Shown here piece by piece: positions 33,215 to 46,999 of a DNA stretch of 64,000 bases. Source of the DNA: Monodelphis domestica (taxonomy: Eukaryota > Chordata > Mammalia > Didelphimorphia > Didelphidae); NCBI RefSeq assembly GCF_027887165.1, contig NC_077227.1, forward strand, positions 439,075,612 to 439,139,611, written 5' to 3'. The notes beneath the pieces were generated by a model, which made no database searches, had not been told where the DNA came from, and saw only the letters and a program-made list of their open reading frames with translations. The first letter of the stretch is position 1. The number at the start of each line of letters is the position of its first letter. A program made the translations under genes and the position numbers.

Positions 33215-33890
33215 ACTAATCTGCTCTGCTCAATATAGCCTCAGTTTATCATTCTAGCCTTATCTCCCATTGTTCCCCTCTAGTATTTTATATTTAATTC
33301 CTTCTCATTTTCCTATTCTCATTACTTTCTGCCTTATGTTATTATACTTCTCTTTGTACAGCTTGTATTCCTCCAACCCCTCTCCTACCACCAGTGGAAT
33401 GTAAGTTTCTTGAGGGTAGATATTATTTTGGTTTTTATCTTTTTATCCCTGATGCCTAACACAGTTCTTGAACATAATAGAGGCTTAATAAATGTTGGTT
33501 AAATTGTTGATAGTAAAACTATAACACCTTGCTCTTCCTCGAACAAAATTTGCTTTCTATGACTTCCAGCTGGAATATTCTTCCCTCTACTCCTCTCTCA
33601 ATGCAGTTCATATTGCCACTTATATAAAGCTTTCCTTGATTCTCTCCCTTCTATCACCAAACAAATAAAATCTCCTTCTTCACTGCACCTCCATAGCACT
33701 GGCCTTCTCTTGTATGGTCCTTACCAAAATCTCCCATGTTTGTAGTTAAGCATGAATTAATTATATCTCAACCACTAAACTGTGAACTGCTTGTTGTGTT
33801 AAATTGGATTTAAATTAGGGACAGATGTCTAATCTGCTAACTCCTCCTACTTTCAAGTTAGCACATAGTAGGCTTTCAAAAGATGTTTGT
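33215..33890 (+). repeat. Two tandem L2 3' ends
   Basis: The first ends aacataatagaggcttaataaatgttgg near 33500; the second runs about 33530-33890 and ends gcacatagtaggctttcaaaag. Confidence 0.7.
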
Positions 33891-34162
33891 GTTGAATTGA
33901 ATTGCTTCTCAGTAATCAGATATTCCTTTTCTAATCCTAAAGATCCAGGTTATCACCATTCCCCCTACTATTTTTATAGGCCAGGAATTGGAGGCAGGGA
34001 TATGTTTCTAACATTAATTTACTTGCACCAACAGGCATTTCCCCATTTAGAATGTGAAAATATTTCTATCTTTTGCTACCTTTTATATAGAGTGTACCTG
34101 GTCTGAAACTGTGGTAATTCAGAGAGCAGCTGGTCTTAAATTCATCTTTACATTTTTCTAGG

Positions 34163-34254
34163 AAGAAAGGACTTGCCTTGACAAAACTTTATCATTCCTT
34201 TCTGACAGCTCCCATTGAGTACAGATTTAAGGAGAACCAAATTTGACAAAATAT
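34163..34254 (+). repeat. First copy of a diverged 90-bp sequence pair
   Basis: Shares tatcattcctttc, cagatttaagg and atttgacaaaatat with 36012-36105. The family is not recognised. Confidence 0.6.
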
Positions 34255-36011
34255 AGTAGTGTAAACAAGCTTATAAATGGAAGGATATTTAACTTGCAGA
34301 AACTGACTTTTAGCATTTTAAAAACACCCGCCCATTTTCTTAAAACAATTGTCTTGTGACAAATAATAACATTTATTAAAGGACTATCCTCCCCCCAATG
34401 TTCACAACTAGAAACCAATAATCTGATAGTTTAGCTTAAATCACTTTATGTAGTACAAGTGGAAAAAAAGCTGGCTCTTGAGATTTGGCTTTTAATCCTA
34501 TATTTGCCATGAATTTGCTATATGATTTTAGATTTATAATCATTTCATCTCAGTTTCTCTCAGTCTCAGTTTCCTCATCCATTAAATAAGTAGATTGGGT
34601 TGGCTCAAAGGCTACACGAAGCACTTAAAATAAATACATGCTATTTCTCTTTTAAAAGCAAATTACCTAGTGAGTCTATCTCTGTCTTGATTTATTTCTT
34701 AAATGAACAAACTTCTTTGGGTCTAGAAACAACAAATGCTTGTCATGGAGGAAGATGGACTCTGCCCTAGACCTGTTATACTCCTTTCCAACCCCCTTCC
34801 TATGGCCCAAAGAACACACCCTCCTCTTAGTCTTTGACCCTATTTGTCAACCCTCCTTTTTTCTCCCATGCTGCCCCTATTTGTCAAATGCCCTCCCTTT
34901 CGCCTCTCACCTCCACTGCCTTCTGTCCTATACCTCATCCCTTCAAGGCCTCCCTGCCTTTCAAGGTGGCACATAGCTAATCTGATAAACTCATTGTTTA
35001 TGAGCACTAATGTGCTAATGGGAGAAGACTATGAGAGTTTCTCAGGGTCCTCCCTCCAGATCTTGGGCCACACATGTGTATTGTAATAAGGGCTTTCTGG
35101 AAGACAATAAATAATTATTTCATCTTCTATTGTGTTGTATAAACTTGTATAAATTAAATGAAATAATAACAATGTATAAACTAGTACAGATGAAGTTTGT
35201 GTAAAATCTTTCTGGTATTAATTGAGAAAAAAATATAAACTATCATGTGGCTCTTCAAAAAAAAGTTACATCCTAAAATTATTATGCCAAAATGGCTTTT
35301 TCCCCTTAAAAGATTCCCAATCTCTGGGTCTGATGATCACTGGAAGTCCCTTCTGGTAGTTCTTAGCTCCTCTGGGGAGCCTTCCCTGATTGTTCCAGCA
35401 CCTACTGATGTCCCCCTTCTTTGCACTTTTACAGCACTTATTATCTATACAGAATAAAGATCCATTTTTCTCTAAAGATGCTCTCCAATTTAGTTTTCAG
35501 TAACTTAAATTGGCCTTTCCTCATCAGCCCCACGTTCCCAGGTGCTTGGGGAATGTAAAATATTCCTGTACCTGGGGGCCTCTGGCATGGATATGTGATA
35601 TTTGTGTGAGGGATGATAGCAGAATTTAGAACGTACCATTGGAGCTCATCTCGAAGGCATACACTTTGAAGCTTTGTATAACGACATGATCTTCTGGCCC
35701 AGCTCTGTATGATTTGCAGCGATAGGGAATTTTCTCCTGAACACTAATGATAGAAAGAAATGCAGTGTTCCATATAATGTCCCAAAGATTTTTCTATAAA
35801 TCACACTGTAAGTTAAATCAGCAGAATATTTTTATCGCTATCTCACTGTTTGCCAAGTATGTGCCGGTGCCGAGTGAGAAATGAGATCTCAGTAGACAAT
35901 AAATGGTCGAGGATTCTGTGGAGCACATTTTAAGTCCAGCATTTTAAAACCAGCTGAAAACCCTGGTTTCCAGCCCTACCTCAAAGGAAATCAAGCAGAA
36001 TGTAACCGCAT

Positions 36012-36105
36012 GAAAGTGTTTGTCTTCATCGACAAACTGTATCATTCCTTTTCCAACAACTCCCACAGAGAACAGATTTCAGGGAAAATGAATTTGACAA
36101 AACAT
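36012..36105 (+). repeat. Second copy of the diverged 90-bp sequence pair
   Basis: Reads actgtatcattccttttcc, agaacagatttcagg, gaatttgacaaaacat. It lies in an otherwise repeat-poor block (about 35550-36230) that could be regulatory. Confidence 0.6.
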
Positions 36106-36439
36106 CAACTTTCAATGTGGTATGCCTCTGCTTTCCCTCTGACCTGAGATCAGCTATCTATACCAGAGTACAGCTGTTGCCATTTCTTGTTTCTTGGTGA
36201 ATTAAATCACCTCCAATTTTAAAATAAGGCTGGATACCAATCTTCCCCAGGATGTCCTTGTTACTAGGGTCTCCTGCAGCAGAATTGGGTTTCTTTGGCT
36301 TGCCTGTTAATTTTCTGGTTACCTTCTCAACTAGTGAAACAAAGAGTGTACATTCTTTAGCCTAGCATTCAGTGTTCTCCATGCTCCCAAATCATTTTTC
36401 CCAATCTTATCTCCCACTTCTAACCTACTCATTATTTTA

Positions 36440-36760
36440 AGTGGAAGGGATCTTAGGGATCAGCTATTCTATCATCTTCCTTTTACAGAAAAGAAGTTCA
36501 GAAAAGGGAAGTGAAGGTCACACAGGTAATAAGTAGCAGAGTTGAGATTTGAACCTTAGGTTCTCTGACTCCAAATCATAAAAACTTAGCTTAGACCTGG
36601 AAGGAACTGTAAGAGCACTAAATTAGTCCAACATTTACATTTTACAGATGAGTAATCTGAGATTAACTTGTCCAACCACACAGGTAGCAAATAACAGAGT
36701 CCAGATCAGGAAAATCAGGTTTCTTGGTCAGTGTAGTTTCTGAGTTCTTATTGCCTCCTG
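36440..36760 (-). repeat. Two antisense MIR fragments
   Basis: Both have inverted MIR order: ttttacagaaaagaagttcag and gatttgaaccttaggttctc; then ttttacagatgagtaatctgag with taacttgtccaaccacacagg. Confidence 0.7.
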
Positions 36761-36869
36761 ATTTTGGTGACTGTTTTGCATCAACTAAACTCTTCCAAGA
36801 CATGATGATGAATCAAAGTATTTAATTTGTCCATTTCTTATTTTTCTGGAGTTGTCAATTTATTTTAAC

Positions 36870-37440
36870 TTGGGTTGGCTGACACTGCTGTAACAGGATA
36901 TCTTCTCTTGCTTCAAATCACTGTACCTCACTGTCTTCTTGCTTAGAATGCCCTTTGACCCAATGTCTATGGATCAAAAACTTACCCAAACTTTAGAGCC
37001 AGCTCAAGTGCTACATCCATTGATTCCTCTAGAAAAGGCAGAAGTGATTCCCCACTTTGTCTCCATCCTCCATCACACTTTGTATTTCTGTTGTATGCTT
37101 ATATTCACAAATAGCAAAATTACAAGGCAGAATGTAACATTTTGTCTACTAGACTGTTAGTTCTCTGAAGATAGGATCTGTATGTCTTTTTTTTTTTTTA
37201 AACCCTTACCTTCCATCTTGGAATCAATACTGTGTATTGGTCCAAAGGCAGAAGAGTGTTAAGGGCTAGGCAATGGGGGTTAAGTGACTTGTCCAGGGTC
37301 TCACAGCTGGGTAGTGTCTGAGGTCAAATTTGAACCTAGGACCTCCCGTCTCTAGGCCTGGCTCTCAATCCACGGAGCTACCCAGCTGCCCCCTCAGATC
37401 TGTATGTCTTAATGGACCAACAAGTAGTTTTTGAGGTGTG
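36870..37440 (+). repeat. L2 3' end interrupted by a SINE
   Basis: L2 phrasing (gtacctcactgtcttcttgcttagaatgcc, agttctctgaagataggatctgtatg) is cut at 37188 by the SINE and resumes at 37397. Confidence 0.7.
37189..37396 (-). mobile_element. Marsupial tRNA-derived SINE with 14-bp target duplication
   Basis: Flanked by identical GATCTGTATGTCTT at 37175-37188 and 37397-37410. Antisense body from a T-run and aacccttaccttccatcttgg to ggctctcaatccacggagct and acccagctgcccc. The perfect duplication and clean body make it a relatively recent insertion. Confidence 0.93.
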
Positions 37441-38774
37441 TGCCCAGGCCTGAGTCAGACACAATGGGAGATAAAAGGATGAATCAGTTTATAAATGTTC
37501 TCTTGTCTTTGAAAGAGAGAGAAGGAAAGAAATAGCTCATAGCTCAAAAGTATCTCTCCATGAATCATGGCTTCTACTGAGTGGCCACTTGATAAAATTG
37601 TGATAACATGTTTTAAATAGTTTCCTCAAAACAAATGTAAGGAAAGTAATGAAGTATTACCTCCATTTCACAAATGAGAAAGTTGAGGTTTGCAGAGTTC
37701 AGGTACCTATTTTTCTCTACATCTCTAATTATGAATGGTTCTTCTTCAATTCAGGCCCTGGGTATATCTGTTTCTTCTGGGGTAACTTACTGATTGCCCC
37801 ATACCTATTTTTCTCCTCTCCTTAGAATCCAAAGTGATGGAAGGATGAAGGTGTGGTTAAGGGGGAGAAAGAGGTAAAGAAGATCATTTCAGTTCTTATT
37901 CTCTCAACCTTCTCCTTGAACTTCTTTACTTTCCCTCTCAAACATTTTTGTAGAACTCTCTTTTTCCTTTTTATGGGTTTTGTAGAAGAGCTGTTTGGGG
38001 TAGCTTCAGTTTGAACAGGCTGAAGAAAATGTGAATCCAGTTGAATTCCTTTCAGAAGAGATCTTAGGGATATTGGGGAGATTTCTTTTTTGCCTCTCTC
38101 AACCATAATTCCATCTCCCCTTTTCTTACTCAACTTCTCTTCCCACCTCCCCCCCACCCCCTTCCAACTCAGTTTCATTTGCACAGCAGACAGGCCTGCC
38201 TTCCCAGGACAGGGAGATAGATCTGCACCTGCATCATTAAGCTGATGTGCTCTGGGCTCTAGGGAGTGTATTTCCTGGGGTTTTTGGTATCTGATTGTGC
38301 TGCTGAGGCTGCAGAGGGAGACCAGACGTTCTGTTCAGAATGAGACAAAGCTGGATCTCACGCTAAGGAGCCAACATTGTCTCCTCTTGGGCCTCCCTTT
38401 CCGGCACTTTCAGGCATGATCTTTGGGAGAAGTTTCCCAGAGACTAAATATTTCAGTAAGAAGGTTATTTTTTTCCTTCTTTCCAAGGATGCTTTCATTC
38501 ACCCAGAGCTCATCAGGATTTAGAACATTTTAATGTCTTAACATACAGGATTGCCATATTGGAGGGCTCCTGGCAAGCACAGAGCCCCCCACTCTCATTT
38601 TCCCCATCCAGAGCCTCATTGTGGGAATGAATGATTATTGTTGTAATAAAACTGTGCAGCTTCCAGATCCAGGGAGGAGGGAGGGATGGATGGACTGATT
38701 TTCTCTTGAGCTGAGTTACATTTGAATATCTTAATATTGGCCCAAGACCTTCTTACGTGGCACAGCTTTTCTGA

Positions 38775-39610
38775 GGCAACATCTGGAGTAATATGTTCAG
38801 TCCTGGGCCCCACATTTTAGGAAGGACATTTACAAACTGGAGTTTGTCCAGAGGATGGTGACCAGAATGGTGAAGGGACTAAAGACCACATGTCATGTGA
38901 GGATTGGTTGGAGAAACCGGGTATATTTAGCCTAGAGAAAAGAAGACATAAGGGGAGGTACATGATAGCTATCTAGAAGTAGCTACAGGGCTATCATATA
39001 GATGTGTGATTAGACTTGTTCTAGCTTCAGAGGGGGCAAAACTAGGATAAATGAATGGGTCAAAGCTATAAGGAAGAAAGATTTTCTAAGAATCAAGCTA
39101 TTCAAAAACGAATGGTTTCTGTCATGGGAAATGTTCCCAAAAGAGGCTTTGATGACCATCTTATCAGAAGAATTGTAAAAAGGGCTATCTTGTATTGAAT
39201 GCAAATTTGAATTAGATGATCTCTAAAGTCCTTTCTATCACTAAGACTCTATATATCTAAGATTCTCCAAAACCACACACTTTTCTTTGGAAAAACCATT
39301 TAAGGATGTCATTGAGAAGAAGAATTAGACTTGTTTTCCTTGGCCCCAAAGGGCAGAAATAGAACCAGTGGGTGGAAGTCACAGGAAAGCATATTTTGTC
39401 TTCATATGAGGAAAAAGTTCCTACCAATCATAGATGTCCAAAAGTAGAATTGGCTTCTTTAAGAGGTCGTAAGTTCTTCATCACTGGAAATTTTCAAACA
39501 GAGGTTTGATCACTATTTGTCATGGATGCCATAATTGGAATTCCTCTTTAGGTAAATATTGTACTAGATGGCCTTTGAGATTCCTTTCCATTCCAAGATT
39601 CTGTGATTAA
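38775..39610 (+). repeat. Two L3/CR1 3' regions in tandem
   Basis: The first (about 38775-39260) has aggatggtgaccagaatggtgaagg and ends agatgatctctaaagtcc; the second (about 39330-39610) has gggcagaaatagaaccagtgggtggaag and ends attccaagattctgtgatt. Confidence 0.78.
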
Positions 39611-39764
39611 CTGAATTAGCTTGATAGGTAGATATTATCTACTTTTTATGTACTGACAATGTAGGTACTGAACTTTATGATATGATTAGCAGGGCATCAG
39701 GAAGGCTTTCCCATAACCAAAAATATCTCTGCCCACCTAAAATTCTATCCTTGAAGAATCAAAG

Positions 39765-39935
39765 AGTCATAGACTATTAAAGATAGACTTACTATCTATT
39801 ACATATGCAGAAACAGGCTCAGAAGGGAGAAATGATTTGTCCAAGTCAAACTTAATTAATGGCAGAGCTAGGCCTAGAACTAAACCTTCTGAGTATTAGT
39901 CAGTACTCTTCCAGCTTCACCATTGTGGTTCCCTA
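39765..39935 (-). repeat. MIR SINE, antisense
   Basis: catatgcagaaacaggctcag, ttgtccaagtcaaacttaat, ggcagagctaggcctagaac: inverted MIR order. Confidence 0.65.
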
Positions 39936-40889
39936 AGTAGGTTTCAATACTCAAGTCATATCCTCCCTCTTCCAAAAAGCCTTCCCCAGTTTTGCCTTTT
40001 CAAAATAGATTTCTTGAATGAATGCAGGAGGATCTAATTAGATGATCTCTAAGGCCCTTCCCAGCTCCAAAACTATGATCCTCTGGGCCTTAGTATGAAT
40101 GACAGAAAATGTAGGCAGGTGCTCTGGGGAACTTAGCTTGTTTTCTGGGTTTGGAATCAGAATCTATACATTTTTTGAATATTTGGATTCACTTCCCTGT
40201 AGGGCAGTTATTGCTTCTTTCCACATTTTCCTTCTCATTTTCCCTCTAGGCTTTTCTTAGAGATAAGGTGAATTCCATCCTTTCATATCTTTGTGCTTTT
40301 ACCTTCCTCTTTCCATTCTGCATTAGAAGGCAACCTCTTTTTTTTTTAGGTTTCAGATCCATTGCAAATAAGCAGAGTCTGGCAACCAAGTATTCTTTTA
40401 CAACTATCACCCTCATTTCTGTGACTCTACACCTGCAGAGTTCCGTGTATATAATAATGTAAACAAACATGGGTTGAATTTATTAGTGTGTGCGTGCATA
40501 CATGCATGTGCCCACCAGTGCATTGAGGGAGCCAGGAAGGAACTTTCTAGCACAAAGACTGTATGCCTGTGAGACACATGAGAATGGCTCAGCAAACTTT
40601 AGAAATGATCAGAATGTCCTATCCATAAAATCCCAGTTTAAAAAATGTTAGCAGGTGCATATACAATAGCAAGTCAGTTGGGATGGATTAGTATAGAATA
40701 CCATTTCCGTTCTCACCAGATTATGCATTCAAGGCATAATTTTCCATAAATTGTCATTCTTGTCTGCTAAGAAAAGCAAAAAAAAAAATTCACATGGAGA
40801 AACCTCCCTCAGAGCCAAGTCAGGGTCTGTTTGCAATAGGATGTATCCCAAGCATTTCACCCTAGATCATGGGAACTCTGGAAACTCCA

Positions 40890-41060
40890 GGCATTGGTCA
40901 TTGTGGTATAATGGAAACGGTATGTTCACACAACCTGGGTTTGAATACTGGCTCTGTTTCCTAACTAATATCCTTTAAAGTTGCTCAATGTGTCTAGAAC
41001 TCACCTTTCCCTTCTATACAATAAAGGGATTGTATTAGACCATAGAATCATAGCTTTAGA
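40890..41060 (+). repeat. MIR SINE
   Basis: tggtataatggaaacggtatg, acctgggtttgaatactggctc, ccttctatacaataaagggattg. Confidence 0.65.
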
Positions 41061-41319
41061 GTTGAAAAGGATCTTAGAAAACTTTAATTCATTAATGGGA
41101 AGATCATATCTAAGGTCTATGATCTTATGAAGTACTCAGGCTCTTTCAGGTTTGGAGGTGAGTATTATAGGATCAGATAACTTTCTCTTTTAATTCAGGC
41201 ACTGGACAAGATCTAAGATGATAGAGCACATGAAAGGTTCTAATGTATAATTTGTAGACCTATCTCTAGGTTTTCAGATCATCACATGCTTAGGGAGGGG
41301 AGAAAAAAATACGCAAAAC

Positions 41320-42305
41320 CTTCATGGCATTGAATCATCCATGGAATAAAGACCGGACTTAGCCTGGCCTTTAAGTTCTTTCTCACTCTGGGCCCACCCT
41401 ACTTTGGCTAGACTTTTCCCACCATTCTCCTAAGTGTTCTCTGCCCCAGCCACCTTTACTTAAACAAACCCATACTTCTCTACCTCTGTACCTTTGCTTA
41501 TGCTATTCCCTTCTTATGGAATACCCTTCTCACCCATCTCCAATGACTGAAATCTAAAACCTTTCATTCTAGACCCAACTCAAATACCATCACCTTCCTA
41601 AAGTTTCCTCTGATCCTTCAACATAATTCAATTCCCTCAGCATACATATTTAAGTTATTTGTGGATGTCTCATTTCCTGTAGGACTAGCACGTCTGGGTT
41701 TGAGAGCACATTGAGCCCTTTTCAGGGAAGCTTATCCATCTTTGCTGAGTACCTGTCACCTATGGTTCCAAGAAGCATGTGTAACAGTCACACCCTGGTA
41801 AGAAGTCTTAACAGACAGGCCAAACAAGGTTGGGGATAATTGAAAGGCCTCAAACCCCTTGGCATCTTATGTCTACTTCAACCATGTGAAGACTTCCTCC
41901 AGTGGAATGCAAGCATGAAAACGATTTGTTCCAAGGCAGCTGAAGCAGGCACTATGGAGCACTTCAAACTTGATTGAATGCTGAAGATGCCAAGGTTGTC
42001 CACTGATTTCTGAGCCATTGCCAGTCATCCTGACTTTTGTCTTGTCACTGGACATCAGTGACTCTGGAAGAGAGAGTGAGGCTGATGACTTTGTGCAACT
42101 CTGCCTCACTTAAACCTAATTTACTCATGAGTCAAGGCATCACCCTATGAAGTCACTGGTCCTCCTCAAAACAAAAGATCCACCACTCAAATTGTAAGAT
42201 GCATTAGGATAAAGGAAGTGTCTTATTTTCTTTTATGCACCTCATAATACAAATACAGAGCCTTTTACCTAGTAGGTACTCAGTAAAAGTTTATTAGATT
42301 GAATA
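41320..42305 (+). repeat. L2 3' end split by a roughly 520-bp insertion
   Basis: L2 text (cacctttacttaaacaaacc through aagtttcctctgatccttc) stops near 41690 and the L2 terminus (tagtaggtactcagtaaaag) resumes near 42210. The insert carries gagagagtgaggctgatgactttgtg and gtcactggtcctcctcaaaac, phrasing of a marsupial interspersed repeat I cannot name with certainty. Confidence 0.6.
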
Positions 42306-42384
42306 CCCATGGCTTTCATTTTGCTCCCTGTACATTTTTTATAGGGAGAGTAGGATGGTCAAGGTTGGCTAGGAAACATATTAG

Positions 42385-42670
42385 GTTCTACATTGCTATA
42401 GTGGATAGAGCAGGGGGCCTGTAATCAGGAAGATTTGAATGCATATCTGATGTTAGAACCTAAGTTGTGTGATCCTGAACAAGTCATTTAATCTCTGTTT
42501 GCCTTAGTTTCCTCATATATAAAATGGAAATAATAATAGCACCTACCTCCCAGAATTGTTGTGAGGAGCAAATGCTAACTATTATTATTATTAATGAATA
42601 GGAGAAATGTCTAAGAAATGCTTGGTGATTATTGGCAAAGTTATTATATTCATGTTCATAGCTAGACTTG
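42385..42670 (+). repeat. MIR/THER1 SINE, well preserved
   Basis: tatagtggatagagcaggggg, aatctctgtttgccttagtttcc, tataaaatggaaataataatagcacc, gttgtgaggagcaaatgc. Confidence 0.85.
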
Positions 42671-43404
42671 AATCTTTCAGCATGTGTGTCAGGACTGTAG
42701 GATACAGGAATTATGAAACCAAGATCATATAGAGAGTCTCCACTTGGGCCAGGAAGTTTTACTTAGTCCTTCAGCCATCGATCTCATTCCTTTACCAGTC
42801 AAGCATCTGGAGGAACACAACGTTGGCTACAGAGGAACCCAGGTGAAGGAACATGGATAGAACGAGAGCATCCTACCACTTCTGCCAAGTCTACTTTAAG
42901 AAGTTATAATCAGCAACAATATTTTGATATATAATTGATAAAAAACACGCTTATGTACATATGTTCATATATCTTCATCTTCTTCTCCTGTTTGGCAACT
43001 TTTAAATGCCCTTTAAATCAGTAAAACCTACCTCTATAGGGCTCCTTCACAAGTACACACACACAGTCTCTCCTTTCTCTTTTTTCCTCTGTGAGAGCAT
43101 ACATGACATATGTGTACATATATACAGGTTTGTTTCTCTATGACCCATCCTGAAATCAAGACACAGCCAGGAATAGGAAGAGATCTAGTTCACCCAAATG
43201 CATTCCTTTTGATGAAAATATGAGGATCTGTTTTGTGGGCATCACTGAAAATAAATGTAGTCATTATCTTGGTGGCCTGAGAGATAACCAAAGACTCCAC
43301 ACCCTAAAGTTTCTAAACAGTCTTTTAACCTGAATGCTTGGTTTCACTGTTATCCTAACACATAAAAGAGACACACACCTTTCTTTTCTGGATCATCTGT
43401 TGGA

Positions 43405-43940
43405 TCAGCACATGATACAGTGGAAGGGGCATTAGCCCAAGAGTCAGAAGACTTAGATTCCAGGACCTGCTCTTCCTCTTACTAATTATCTGATCTTGGG
43501 CAAGTCATTGGACTTCCACAAACCTCAATTTTTTCATTTGTGAAACTAGGATGTGGGATGGGGAGAAGGGAAGGGAGGCAGGTTTGGGTGGATAATCTCA
43601 AAGGTTCTTTCTAAATCTAAAATGCTATGACTTTATACAACATCTTGATTGCCTCCAGGGTTCCTCCTATTCTAAGTACTCAGGAGAGACACAGGGGAAA
43701 TAAGGAATAAAGTTCTTGTCCTCAGGAAAAATGAAATTCTACAAACACGTATTAGGTACCTACTATGTACAAGGGACACAACTATGCAACTAGCTAATAA
43801 TAGCCTTTTATGGCTGGGAAAGCCCCTCTAGAGACCTGAATCCTTTTCCTGATCCCATCAGTGACCTTGGGGAAGATATTTTCTTCTTTTAGGCCTTATT
43901 CTTTTCAAATGTAATATTAGTTATTTGGATTAGATCAGTG
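43405..43940 (+). repeat. MIR, antisense L2 tip, and a second MIR
   Basis: About 43405-43640 is MIR (gtggaaggggcattagccc, tcttgggcaagtcattggac). About 43725-43785 is an antisense L2 tip (tattaggtacctactatgtac). About 43800-43940 is a second MIR piece. Confidence 0.65.
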
Positions 43941-45814
43941 TTACTCAAGCTGTATTCTCTGAAACCCTGGTATGCTATTTGCTGTGAATTAAGAGTTCTG
44001 AAAAAATGTCAATACTGGCAGGAATTGTCCCTCTGAAGAAGGGGCATACTATATGGGTTGAAAACATTCTCTAAGTTCAGCAGTTCAAGGGATGTGAAAA
44101 ATATATTTAATTTCTTCTTTTCTCTAAAGTTTCCCTGACCTTTCCTTTATCATTGAGGGAGAATTTTGTGTTTCTAGACCAGAATGTGTGGGTTCCATTT
44201 ATGGAGTGATCCATGGCCCACTGGTTTGAACCACATTGAATTTAATGATCCCCATGGTTTCTCTCAGCTTTGATATTATATTCTAGGATTCTGTGATTCT
44301 CTTAGTTTCACATTATACCTAAATTTTTGTCTTCTGCTACGTACTTTGCCATTGACTTCAAGGCTTCAGATAAATAGGGAGTTGTTTTCTAAAAGGTGGT
44401 CCTCATTTAGGGGGTAGGGTGGGGATGAACTAACCCAGGCCCTGCCCTTAAGAACGTACTTATCCCTTCTTAGACTAACTCTAATACTGTTTTCCTTTTC
44501 TCATCTGAACCTAAGTAATGCTTGCTATCTTATGGACTGCTGAGATAATGAATAAGATGGTGTCTGTCCTATGCTGTGAGTTTCACAAGAAAAGCCAGGC
44601 AGGCATTTTCAGTTGAGTCTGAGAAAGTATTATTACTCAAAAGGTATTACTACTACTATCATCAGTGATGACCATCCAAGGCTTGGGGGGGAAAATGGAT
44701 GCAGAGTCTTTCGTTCAGATGGGAGCTTCATTTCCAGAACTGATTTTTTTTTTAAAAAGGTAATTTTAGGAGCCCTTTGAAGATAGATAATCCCACCAGA
44801 ATGAGAAGGTTTGCTTGAAGCTTTCAGAAGCAGAAGCAGCTATTCTTGGGGCTGGGGAAAGTTTTTGATTGCCTGACATCTGTTTTTATGGAAACTTCAG
44901 GGAGTAACCAGGGGGAAATGTACGTATAAACAAGGCAGCCAGTTTTGCCTTTTCACCATATTGTTAATGGGGAATTGTACACATTGCTCCCTCTACACCC
45001 CAATGCAAATTTGGTCCTCAGTCTAAGGTAGGAGTTATTAAATTATATGTGCAGATTGAGAATTGGACTGAGCCACAGTAGAGGAATCAATGTTTTACGT
45101 CCCTTGCTTTTGTGCCGTAAAAGAAAATATTCTTGTTAAGTGTGAATTAATTTTCTCCTTTAATTGGTGCATAGAGTGAATTCTGGACATTTGGAAGGTT
45201 AAATTGAAATTTTGAGGATCTATTTTGTGGGCACAGGAAGTACTTGCGCTTTTCAGCAATGTAGGAAGTAAAACCAAACCATCTCATCTGATGAATTGCT
45301 TCCTATTGATTGTGCATGGATCAGCTCACTGAAGAGTATGGCTTTTAGCATGTGCTCCTTTTTCTTTCTCATTAAGTCTCACATATTTTAATTCTTCATA
45401 TTGAGGGTGAAAGTGTCCCTCTTTACATTTACTTGTTTCTAGAGTGTCCCCCTGTCCTCCCATTTTGACTTTTTTGATGCAAAAAACTCTTGGTTTCCTC
45501 TTGTTAGCTAATGAGAGCACTATTACTGTCTCTGCAAGAGACTTTTTTTAAGAATCTGAAGGCAACTTCAGATGTCTGCTGACATCTAAAAGAAACTCAG
45601 GTCCTGGGGGAGGCGTTCAGATTAAGCTGAAGGAGTTGTTCTGCTCCAGTGCAATTGAAATTGGGGTCGAGGACACAACCTGCCTCACTTTGTTTGGGAT
45701 TAGAGACCCCTAGTCATTACCATCAATAAATCTCAGATGATGATGATGACATAAACACAAGATTGAGACTTAACACAATCAATCAGTACAAGATAAATGT
45801 AGATAATGCAGCCA

Positions 45815-46020
45815 ATAATAATAACAGATCACACATACATGGCACTGCACAGAGTACTTTCCTAACCCTAACCTTGTGAAAGGTAAAGGATTTCTAATCC
45901 CCATTTTACAAATGAAGAAGGAGTCTGAGGCTTAGAAATTAAGGTTCAGTCAGTATGACAGAATTGGCTTTTCCAACTGTAATCCCAATGCTCTTTCCAT
46001 TTTAGCACATAGGCAAAGTT
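45815..46020 (-). repeat. MIR SINE, antisense
   Basis: ggcactgcacagagtactttcc, ccattttacaaatgaagaaggagtctgagg: inverted MIR order. Confidence 0.7.
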
Positions 46021-46999
46021 AATAGTTACATGATGTACAGGCAAAGGTTTAAGGGCACTGGGGGGGGGGGGGAGATGGGTGATGGTGTAAGAGACAGACA
46101 TAAGAGTGAGGTTAAGAATATACATTACCTTTCCTTTTGATCGGTCCGGCCCTGAAATGTTTACTTATCTGCACAGTGTGTCCTCCAATGCTGTTATCAT
46201 CATAACTGGTTAATGGGTGTCCTTGCCACTGTTGTTATCATCATCTCTGGTTAATGGGTATCCTTGTTTCAAGGAACTTGAAGCAGCCCCCATATATTAC
46301 CTGTTTTCATCCTCACTTCCCCTGGGGCAGGTGTTATTTTCTCAATCAATTAGTCATCTAGTCTTGACTGAATGCCTCCTGTGTGCCCCCTAGACTAAGG
46401 GATCCTGAGAGACAAAAGGGAAGGAAGACACAGTGTTCCTGACCTCCAAAACAATTACAATTTACTAATGTTTATTAGGTGCCTACTATGTGCAAGACAT
46501 ATAACTATAATTGGGAAATTTTATATTAGCTATCTCTCATACAGAGGGGGCTTTCCAAGCATAGGGATATTAAACAATGTGCCCCAGTCTATACTGACTA
46601 AACATGGGTCAAGAACTGATTCCGAGATTCCTTGTGCAGTTCCCTTTCCATCAGCGCTCATCTCACTAGGAAACTCCAGTACCGGCACCCTACTTCCCAA
46701 GAGTGCTACCAAAGGCTATGGCAAATCTTATATCCTTCTCCACTTCTGCATTTGTGGCTGCTCCCATCTCCACCCCCACCCCCCCTCCAAGCTGAAGCAG
46801 GCTGGAACTGTTGGAAATTATAGACTTTGCAATATGTTGAAAAGTGTCCAATTGTGTCTACAATGTAACAGATGTCTTCATCACATAACACAGAAGGAGT
46901 CTGTGAAATACAGAACTTTGCTATACATCAACACAAAACTTTGAAGAGCCTTGTTTATTTAGATAGACGGCATCAGGGTGAAACAAGCACACCAAGAGT

